Source: Magnetococcales bacterium
GTDB taxonomy: Bacteria; Pseudomonadota; Magnetococcia; Magnetococcales; Magnetaquicoccaceae
Direction: 5' to 3'
NCBI GenBank assembly: GCA_015229095.1
Contig: JADGCE010000008.1
Span: 27,124 to 42,587 of the forward strand
Length of the DNA: 15,464 nt
Shown: one piece after another, positions 8,096 through 13,210 of the stretch
Layout: the number at the start of each line of letters is the position of its first letter
Position numbering within the stretch: position 1 is the first letter of the stretch
Notes under the pieces: generated by a model
Database searches by the model: none
Seen by the model: the letters and a program-made list of their open reading frames with translations, nothing else
What the model was told of the DNA's origin: nothing
Program-made: the position numbers and the translations under genes

Positions 8096-8394
8096 CAGGC
8101 GGTTGCAGGCGAGGCGGAGGTGCGCTCTGCGATCAGTTTGCGCAGTTGCCGCAGGGGCCGGTCCAACTGTTCGGCAGGGGTGTCGAGCAGGTAGAGATCC
8201 AGCCCGCCCGCATTGTCCACCGCGCGCAGGGTAGAGGTCAGCAGGGTCATGCGGATGAAGCGGTCCAGTGCCATGCTGTACAGGGAACGCTCCTGTATGT
8301 TCGGTAACCACCGGTGTTTGGTCTTGCGGTGGGAGTGTGAAACGTTGTTGCCGGTTTGGGGGGCTTTGCCGCCCAGGGTCGCTTTCCTGGCCAT
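8095..8394 (-). CDS. rpmB: 50S ribosomal protein L28
   Basis: A 99-residue basic protein of the large ribosomal subunit. The N-terminus MARKATLGGKAPQTGNNVSH and the following SHRKTKHRWLPNIQ are the L28 hallmark; ALDRFIRMTLLTSTLRAVDNAGGLDLYLL covers the rest of the core. It is longer than the E. coli form (about 78 residues) and resembles the roughly 97-100 residue alphaproteobacterial form, with a charged C-terminal tail (LRKLIAERTSAS). AAAGGAA lies about 10 nt before the ATG. The partner gene rpmG (L33), often adjacent, is absent. It is transcribed alone, from a promoter at 8455-8484, and converges on apgM. Confidence 0.97.
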   Translation of the reverse strand: MARKATLGGKAPQTGNNVSHSHRKTKHRWLPNIQERSLYSMALDRFIRMTLLTSTLRAVDNAGGLDLYLLDTPAEQLDRPLRQLRKLIAERTSASPATA

Positions 8395-8454
8395 GATATC
8401 CGGTTCCTTTAAAGTCAGGGATGATTGTGCTGGATGATTTTCTAAAAACGCGCT

Positions 8455-8484
8455 ATCCTATCTCAGTGTCTGTTCGTTCGTCAA
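8455..8484 (-). promoter_or_regulatory. Sigma-70-like promoter for rpmB
   Basis: On the minus strand TTGACG (-35, plus coordinates 8479-8484) and TAGGAT (-10, 8455-8460) are separated by 18 nt, matching the consensus at 5/6 and 4/6 positions. Transcription would start near 8448, giving a leader of about 54 nt before the rpmB ATG. Based on sequence match only. Confidence 0.5.
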
Positions 8485-8575
8485 GAACATGTTTACGAAA
8501 GGGGCTCTCCCAGGCTGCGCCTCCATGGGGGGCTCCTCTCGCACGCTGAATTTTCCGCCGGAGATATACAAGATC

Positions 8576-8803
8576 ATGAGGGCAATTGACCCGACGCGGT
8601 GTATGGCCCAGTTGGTTCGCGAATACCCGCAACTGGCCCGCATTCTCTGGCAGCAGGGTATCGAATGTGCCGAGTGCATGGCGTCACAGGTGGACACCCT
8701 CTGGGATGTGGTGCGCATGTATCGGCTGGACATGGACCTCCTGCTGCAACAGGTAGAGGATGCCATGGGGGAAAAACCCTCCGGCGATGCTTCCCAGGGT
8801 TGA
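8576..8803 (+). CDS. Small DUF1858-like CxxC redox-type protein
   Basis: A 75-residue protein resembling the DUF1858 / hybrid-cluster-associated redox disulfide family. It has an N-terminal strand and helix (IDPTRCMAQLVREYP), then LARILWQQGIECAECMAS with a CxxC pair (C31, C34), then VDTLWDVVRMYRLDMDLLLQQV, the pattern of the family's second half. The function of these proteins is not established; the CxxC suggests a thiol redox or metal-binding role. The start is uncertain: ATG 8576 fits the domain boundary and has GGAG 12 nt upstream, while in-frame ATGs at 8525 and 8489 would add a low-complexity lead without a good ribosome site, and 8489 abuts the rpmB -35 element. It is divergent from rpmB and 59 bp ahead of the TPR lipoprotein gene. 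Confidence 0.75.
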   Translation: MRAIDPTRCMAQLVREYPQLARILWQQGIECAECMASQVDTLWDVVRMYRLDMDLLLQQVEDAMGEKPSGDASQG

Positions 8804-8862
8804 TCCCTGCTGTCACTTTTACAAATCTGCTCCCTATTTTGCCGTGGTTGTGTCGGGTATAG

Positions 8863-10728
8863 ATGGTTATGGACGTGAATCTTTTGTTGTCAAAGAGATG
8901 GATCCGCATCGGGATGCTGGCGGGTTTGGTCGTCTCTGTTTTGGTCGCCTGTTTGGGGGGATGCATTTCGCCGGGTGCCAGCGATCCGCCCGAGGCGGAG
9001 GAGGGGGGGATGCTGACGGTGGGGCCCGTGGCCAGCGCACCCGGCCCGGCCTCTGTCGGCGCCTTTGATGCCGGGGTTGAGCATGGCCGGGAGTCCTACT
9101 ATTACCTGCTGGGACAGTTGCTGTTGCGGGAGCGCAACTGGCATGAGGCCGAGCGCGCCCTGACGGAGGTGGCCCAGGCCGATGCCCAATCGCTGGAGGC
9201 GCGGCTGCTGGTGGCCCATTTGGCCACCCAACGGGGTGATCTGCAAAAAGCCATCCGTTTTTCGGAAGAGGCCATTGCCCTGGACAACCAGGATGAAAAA
9301 TCCCGGCAATTGTTGGCCAGCCTGTTGACCGCCACGGGTGCATTCCAGCCCGCAGCCGAGCAGTATGAAGAGATTCTGAAAATCAATCCAGACCATGGAA
9401 TGGCGCGTCTGCAGTTGGCGCAATTGTATGGCCGTCTCAAGCAGATGGATCAGGCCCGCAAGGCCCTGACCCCCCTGTTCAGCAAGCCTGCACAGGTTTG
9501 GAAGGCCCATTTGGCCCTGGGTCGGGCCTACGCCAACGTGCCGGATCTGGAAAATGCGGTGTTCCATTTTCGCAAAGCCTACCAGGCGGACCCGGAAAAG
9601 TTGGAGTCGGTTTTGGCCCTGGGGGCCGCTCTGCAAGAGCTGAAACGCCCCAAGGAGGCCGCTGCGGTCTACCGCAATTTTTTGGCCAGGCATCCGGGCA
9701 GTCAGGAAATTCACAGCCGCATGGGGCGGTTGCTGCTCAACAGCGACGATCCCGGTGCCGCCCTGTCCGAATTTCAAGCCATCAGCCAGATTGCCCCGGA
9801 CAGCGTTCCGGCCCGTCTGGCCTCTGCGCTCATCCTGCTGAGCCAAAAACGCCATGAAGAGGCCTTGCAGGAGCTGCGTCTGGCAGAGGCAACCCAGCAG
9901 GATAACGGTCGTGTCTCCTACTATCTGGGCCAGGTGCTGGAGGCGTTGGACCGTTTCAAAGAGGCGGAGGAGTCCTATCAAAAGGTCACCGCCCATGAAT
10001 CTTTTTACGACGATGCCCAGCTGCGTCTGGCCTTCCTGGAAGCAGACGGGGGACGTCGGGGCGAAGCCATTCGCCGGATCCAAACCCTGCTGGCCACCCA
10101 TGCCGCTCCACCTTCTGGCAAAGCGGCGGCCACGCCCCCCAGTGCGGAAAAGATCAAGACCCAGACCACTCTGCTGACCGCATTGAGCATGCTGTTCATG
10201 CAGGAGGAAAAATATACCGACGTGGTGGAGATGGCCACCCGTGGTTTGACCCTGGACCCGGAACATGCCCGCTTGCGCTTCAATCGCGCCATCGCCTTTG
10301 ATAAACTCGACCGCTGGCCGGAATCGGAGCAGGATTTGCAGGTGTATATCAAGCAAAACCCCAATGATGCCAGTGCGTTGAACTATCTCGGATACAGTTG
10401 GGCCGAGCGCAACGAGCGTTTGGAAGAGGCCCGCCAGTTGTTGGAGAGAGCGCTGCAACTCTCCCCCGGGGATGGCTTTATCACCGACAGTATGGGATGG
10501 GCCCTGTTTCGCTTGAACCGCCTGGATGATGCCCTGCTGCGCATGCGGGAGGCCGTGCGTCTGGAACCCAAAGATCCCACCATTCTGGAACATTTGGGGG
10601 ATGTGTTACAGGCCCAGGGCAAGGCGGAGGAGGCCTTGGGTGTCTGGAAAAAAGCCCTGGAGTTGGATCCCAAGAACGAAAAATTGCAGAAAAAAATCGA
10701 GGCCCATGCCGACTCGCCCCCCCGCTGA
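8863..10728 (+). CDS. Large TPR-repeat outer-membrane lipoprotein
   Basis: A 621-residue protein. The N-terminus has a basic region (KRWIR), a hydrophobic stretch (MLAGLVVSVLVAC) and the lipobox LGGC with lipidation Cys C34, so it should be a lipoprotein facing the periplasm. From about residue 78 to the end it is a row of tetratricopeptide repeats of 34 residues, for example NWHEAERALTEVAQADAQ, AEQYEEILKINPDHGMARLQ, and the C-terminal ALNYLGYSWAERNERLEEAR block. An Ala/Pro/Lys linker (about 410-430) interrupts the array. The C-terminal part matches the TPR protein that precedes lolB and ispE in Pseudomonas. TPRs serve protein-protein contact; the partner is unknown. ATG 8863 has no strong ribosome site and ATG 8869 is an equal alternative. 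Confidence 0.9.
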   Translation: MVMDVNLLLSKRWIRIGMLAGLVVSVLVACLGGCISPGASDPPEAEEGGMLTVGPVASAPGPASVGAFDAGVEHGRESYYYLLGQLLLRERNWHEAERALTEVAQADAQSLEARLLVAHLATQRGDLQKAIRFSEEAIALDNQDEKSRQLLASLLTATGAFQPAAEQYEEILKINPDHGMARLQLAQLYGRLKQMDQARKALTPLFSKPAQVWKAHLALGRAYANVPDLENAVFHFRKAYQADPEKLESVLALGAALQELKRPKEAAAVYRNFLARHPGSQEIHSRMGRLLLNSDDPGAALSEFQAISQIAPDSVPARLASALILLSQKRHEEALQELRLAEATQQDNGRVSYYLGQVLEALDRFKEAEESYQKVTAHESFYDDAQLRLAFLEADGGRRGEAIRRIQTLLATHAAPPSGKAAATPPSAEKIKTQTTLLTALSMLFMQEEKYTDVVEMATRGLTLDPEHARLRFNRAIAFDKLDRWPESEQDLQVYIKQNPNDASALNYLGYSWAERNERLEEARQLLERALQLSPGDGFITDSMGWALFRLNRLDDALLRMREAVRLEPKDPTILEHLGDVLQAQGKAEEALGVWKKALELDPKNEKLQKKIEAHADSPPR

Positions 10729-11575
10729 GCCCCCCGTCGGTCGGGCAAGCCCCCCGCTTCTGAGGCCGTGCCTGCCCGTTGGCGCTCTTTTGCCGCCCCT
10801 GCTCATCCTGGCGTTCCTGGTCGGCGGTTGCGGCACCCTGCCGCCCCCGCAGGAGCCGACACCGCTCCCCGCCGTGGATCCCAAGCTGACCTGGGCGCGT
10901 TTTCACGCCGACCGCCAGCAGCGCCTGGCACGCCTGCACGATTGGCAGGTGGTCGGTGTCCTGGAGGTCAGCAACGAGCAGGGCAAACGGCGCTATCGCA
11001 CGGAAATTCAGGGTCAGGCCACCCAGAGGGCCAAAGTGACCCTGTTGGGTCTTTTGCAGCAGGTGGTGGCCATCCTCCTGGCCGGTCCGGAGGAGATCCG
11101 GTTGGTGGATGCCGACAAGCAGCAGATTGTCGAGGTGCCGGCCAGCGCGGCGGGCCTGGATTATTTGCTGGGCCTCCCTCTGCAACCTGACGAGCTGTTT
11201 GAATCTTTGCTGGGTCTGGCGGACGCTTTGAGCGAGGCGGAGAGTGGCCTGCCCCATGGCTGGTGGAGCCGGCAGGGGGAGCTGCTGGTGCTGGAGCCTG
11301 GTCGCGGCTTGATCCAGGAGCGCTCCGGGCAGACCGAGGCGGGGGGTTCCTATCGGGTGGTTTACCAGTGGCCGGCGGCAGAGGCGGGGGAGACCCTGCC
11401 GATGCCCACCCAGGTGCATGTGACCCTGCTGCCCAGTGGGGCACAGGTCAAATATACGGCGCGCCAGTGGCAGTTGCCGGGGCACCCCTGGGCAGCAGAC
11501 TGGTTTGCCCTCCCGGCATCGTCTGCGGGGTTTGTGGTGGAGCGACCGTTGCAGGCCAGACCTGTGCCGGAATAG
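10706..11575 (+). CDS. lolB: LolB-like outer-membrane lipoprotein
   Basis: A 289-residue predicted lipoprotein. ATG 10706 overlaps the end of the TPR gene by 23 bp. The lead is Pro/Arg-rich, followed by the hydrophobic LLPPLLILAFLVGGC with lipobox VGGC (lipidation Cys C42). The mature part has features of the LolB fold: an early W-x-V-x-G strand (DWQVVGVLEV), repeated beta strands (VTLLGLLQQVVAILLAGPEE), a DYLLGLPLQPDELFESLLG segment comparable to the family's LPV...L..WL.G region, and late strands with VTLLPSGAQVKY. LolB accepts lipoproteins from LolA at the outer membrane. Sequence similarity is modest and the name rests partly on position between the TPR gene and ispE; a DUF4292-type relative is possible. 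It is longer than E. coli LolB (about 207). Confidence 0.65.
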   Translation: MPTRPPAEPPVGRASPPLLRPCLPVGALLPPLLILAFLVGGCGTLPPPQEPTPLPAVDPKLTWARFHADRQQRLARLHDWQVVGVLEVSNEQGKRRYRTEIQGQATQRAKVTLLGLLQQVVAILLAGPEEIRLVDADKQQIVEVPASAAGLDYLLGLPLQPDELFESLLGLADALSEAESGLPHGWWSRQGELLVLEPGRGLIQERSGQTEAGGSYRVVYQWPAAEAGETLPMPTQVHVTLLPSGAQVKYTARQWQLPGHPWAADWFALPASSAGFVVERPLQARPVPE

Positions 11576-11585
11576 GGAGGGGGGG

Positions 11586-12452
11586 TTGGTACGGCAATTT
11601 TTGGCACCGGCCAAGGTGAATCTGGCGTTGCGTATCGTGGGGCGTCGTGCCGACGGGTTTCATCTGCTCTGGACGGTGATGACCTTTTTTCCCCTGTATG
11701 ATCTTTTGGAGATCGACACCCCTGCCGCCGATTTGCAGTTCACTTGCGATCCCCCGGTCACGGCGGTTGCGGAGGACAATCTGGTCTGGCGCGCCGCGCG
11801 TCTCCTGCAAGAGGCCAGCGGGACTGGGCAGGGTGCCCACCTGCATCTGCGCAAGGCCATCCCCCACGGGGCCGGTTTGGGGGGAGGCTCGTCGGATGCG
11901 GCCACAACCCTGCTGGCCCTCAACACCCTCTGGGGGTTGCATTGGCCCCTTCCCCCCCTGCTGGCGTTGGGGGAGCGGTTGGGTGCCGATGTCCCCCTCT
12001 TTTTGGGAGGCACGGCGGCCCTGGCCGAGGGCATCGGTGAGCGGCTCACCCCTCTGCCGCAACTGGCTGCGGCGGATTTGGTGCTCATCCATCCCGGTGT
12101 CTCCCTGAGCACCGCCGAGGTGTTTCGACACTGGCACCGCCACGCCCACCCGGAGAGCGGCGTGCCGCCCCCGCTGCTTCCCTCCTGTACGGAGACCCTT
12201 TTGCCTCTTCTGGTCAACGATCTGGAATCCACCGCCACCGCCCTGCAGCCGGTCATTGCGCAGCTGGCGGTCGCACTGCGGCAGCAGGGGGCCCTGGGCA
12301 CCCTCATGTCCGGCAGTGGCTCATCCGTATGGGGACTTTTTGCCGGGGAGGGAGAGGCCCAGGCGGCTGCACAGGCGTTGCGACGCGCCCATCCGGAGTG
12401 GCAGATTTTTTGTGGACGCACTTTCAACCAACACCCCTTGGCCCGTGGCTGA
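11586..12452 (+). CDS. ispE: 4-diphosphocytidyl-2-C-methyl-D-erythritol kinase
   Basis: A 288-residue GHMP kinase that phosphorylates CDP-methylerythritol in the MEP isoprenoid pathway. PAKVNLALRI at the N-terminus contains the catalytic Lys (K10), followed by GRRADGFHLL. The GHMP ATP loop is PHGAGLGGGSSDAA (residues 93-106), catalytic Asp is D135 in GADVPLFL, and the third motif is SGSGSSVWG (242 on). The start is a TTG at 11586: no in-frame ATG lies close by, GGGAGG sits at 11575-11580 with a 5-nt gap, and the family N-terminus begins exactly here. An in-frame ATG at 11436 would add about 50 residues lying over lolB and unlike the family. It follows lolB by 10 bp, so translation is probably coupled, and the 3' end carries the tRNA promoter. 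Confidence 0.95.
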   Translation: MVRQFLAPAKVNLALRIVGRRADGFHLLWTVMTFFPLYDLLEIDTPAADLQFTCDPPVTAVAEDNLVWRAARLLQEASGTGQGAHLHLRKAIPHGAGLGGGSSDAATTLLALNTLWGLHWPLPPLLALGERLGADVPLFLGGTAALAEGIGERLTPLPQLAAADLVLIHPGVSLSTAEVFRHWHRHAHPESGVPPPLLPSCTETLLPLLVNDLESTATALQPVIAQLAVALRQQGALGTLMSGSGSSVWGLFAGEGEAQAAAQALRRAHPEWQIFCGRTFNQHPLARG

Positions 12453-12466
12453 AAATCTGCTATAAC
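12438..12466 (+). promoter_or_regulatory. Sigma-70-like promoter for tRNA-Gln
   Basis: TTGGCC (12438-12443) and TATAAC (12461-12466) are spaced by 17 nt, matching the -35 and -10 consensus at 4/6 and 5/6. The predicted start is near 12473, about 7 nt before the tRNA. The -35 box lies within the last codons of ispE, so the tRNA can be made independently of the upstream operon. Confidence 0.55.
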
Positions 12467-12479
12467 GCTTTCCGGATGA

Positions 12480-12554
12480 TGGGCCGTCGCCAAGCGGTAA
12501 GGCCCCGGATTTTGATTCCGGTATCCCCAGGTTCGAATCCTGGCGGCCCAGCCA
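12480..12554 (+). tRNA. tRNA-Gln (anticodon UUG)
   Basis: The full cloverleaf can be drawn. Acceptor TGGGCCG (12480-12486) pairs with CGGCCCA (12544-12550). The D arm contains AAGCGGTAA. The anticodon stem CCGGA/TCCGG (12505-12509, 12517-12521) holds the loop TTTTGAT with anticodon TTG at 12512-12514. The T arm has GGTTCGAATCC. The discriminator is G 12551 and CCA (12552-12554) is encoded. It decodes CAA/CAG glutamine. Its place just after ispE is the same as in Pseudomonas. Confidence 0.97.
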
Positions 12555-12621
12555 TCTCTTCCCCCGCCTCTCCGATCGTGCCCGTCCTTTCCCTGTTTAT
12601 CCCGGAGGAGGAGCCGCCGCC

Positions 12622-13137
12622 ATGAGTACAACCGTTGACGTTGCCTTTGCGTTTGACACCCACAAATTTATCAAGCAGATGGTCGCCACCGGATTTACGG
12701 AGGAGCAGGCGGAGGTGCAGGTGCGTCTGCTCTCGGAGATCTTGCACACCCAGCTTTCCACCAAAGCGGATGTGGCCAAGGTGGATCTGCATGTGCTGGA
12801 ACTCAAGCGGGATATCGCCGCCATAGATGCCAAGGTGGAAACGGTCAAGACGGAACTCCAGCGGGATATTGCCGCCATGGGTGTCCAGGTGGAAACGGTC
12901 AGGACGGAACTCAAGCGGGATGTCGCCGCCATGGGTGTCCAGGTGGAAACGGTCAGGACGGAACTCAAGCGGGACATGAAAGAGATGGAGCTCCGCATGG
13001 TGATCAAAATGGGTGCCATGATCCTGGCCAGCGTGGGGATACTCATCGGCTATCTGCGCGCCTTTCCCATGCCGGTGCAGATTGTCCAGCCCCTTGCCCA
13101 GGAGATGCGCCCGCATAGTGCCCCTGCTGCACGGTGA
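12622..13137 (+). CDS. Small coiled-coil membrane protein, DUF1640-like
   Basis: A 171-residue protein of the DUF1640 (CCDC90-like) type. It opens with the family signature FDTHKFIKQMVATGFTEEQA, continues as a charged helix predicted to form a coiled coil (about 45-125), then has one C-terminal membrane segment (about M126-F148, GAMILASVGILIGYL) and a short tail. The coiled coil contains three near-identical 18-residue units, ELxRDxAAMGVQVETVRT, encoded by 54-bp repeats at 12799-12960. The function in bacteria is not known; eukaryotic relatives are mitochondrial membrane proteins. GGAGGAGGAG at 12603-12612 gives a strong ribosome site. It starts 67 bp after the tRNA with no terminator visible between them, so it may be read through from the tRNA promoter. 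It converges on the STAND gene. Confidence 0.82.
   Translation: MSTTVDVAFAFDTHKFIKQMVATGFTEEQAEVQVRLLSEILHTQLSTKADVAKVDLHVLELKRDIAAIDAKVETVKTELQRDIAAMGVQVETVRTELKRDVAAMGVQVETVRTELKRDMKEMELRMVIKMGAMILASVGILIGYLRAFPMPVQIVQPLAQEMRPHSAPAAR
12799..12960 (+). repeat. Three tandem 54-bp coding repeats (18 residues each)
   Basis: Units are 12799-12852, 12853-12906 and 12907-12960, and a partial fourth starts at 12961 (GAACTCAAGCGGGA). Units 2 and 3 differ at about 3 of 54 bases; unit 1 is more diverged. All are in frame in the DUF1640-like gene, so copy number could change the coiled-coil length without breaking the gene. Confidence 0.92.
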
Positions 13138-13159
13138 CCCGCCGCCCGTCATCCTCTCC

Positions 13160-13179
13160 GGGAGGCTGCAACAGCTCCC
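13160..13179. other. Inverted repeat between convergent genes (first)
   Basis: GGGA (13160-13163) plus GCTG (13165-13168) pair with CAGC (13172-13175) plus TCCC (13176-13179) around a CAA loop with one bulged G. There is no T run. It may help end transcription or protect 3' ends of the DUF1640-like mRNA. Confidence 0.35.
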
Positions 13180-13194
13180 CATCTGCGTGGCACA

Positions 13195-13210
13195 AGCCTG
13201 CGCGCAGGCT
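13195..13210. terminator. Perfect 16-bp palindrome at the end of the STAND gene
   Basis: AGCCTGCGCGCAGGCT is an exact palindrome that can fold as a 6-bp stem with a CGCG loop. It lies between two convergent genes and touches the TGA of the STAND gene (complement of 13210-13212). No T run follows on either strand, so a terminator role is only plausible; a protein-binding dyad is the alternative. Confidence 0.35.

Noticed and set aside
8890..10593. Minus-strand open frame of 567 codons opposite the TPR lipoprotein
   Set aside because: The plus strand has a lipobox and regular 34-residue TPRs; the antisense product is Gln/Gly-rich with no motif.
12799..12984. Tandem repeats as a possible CRISPR array
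   Set aside because: Units are contiguous 54-bp coding repeats with no unique spacers, in frame in a coiled-coil gene.
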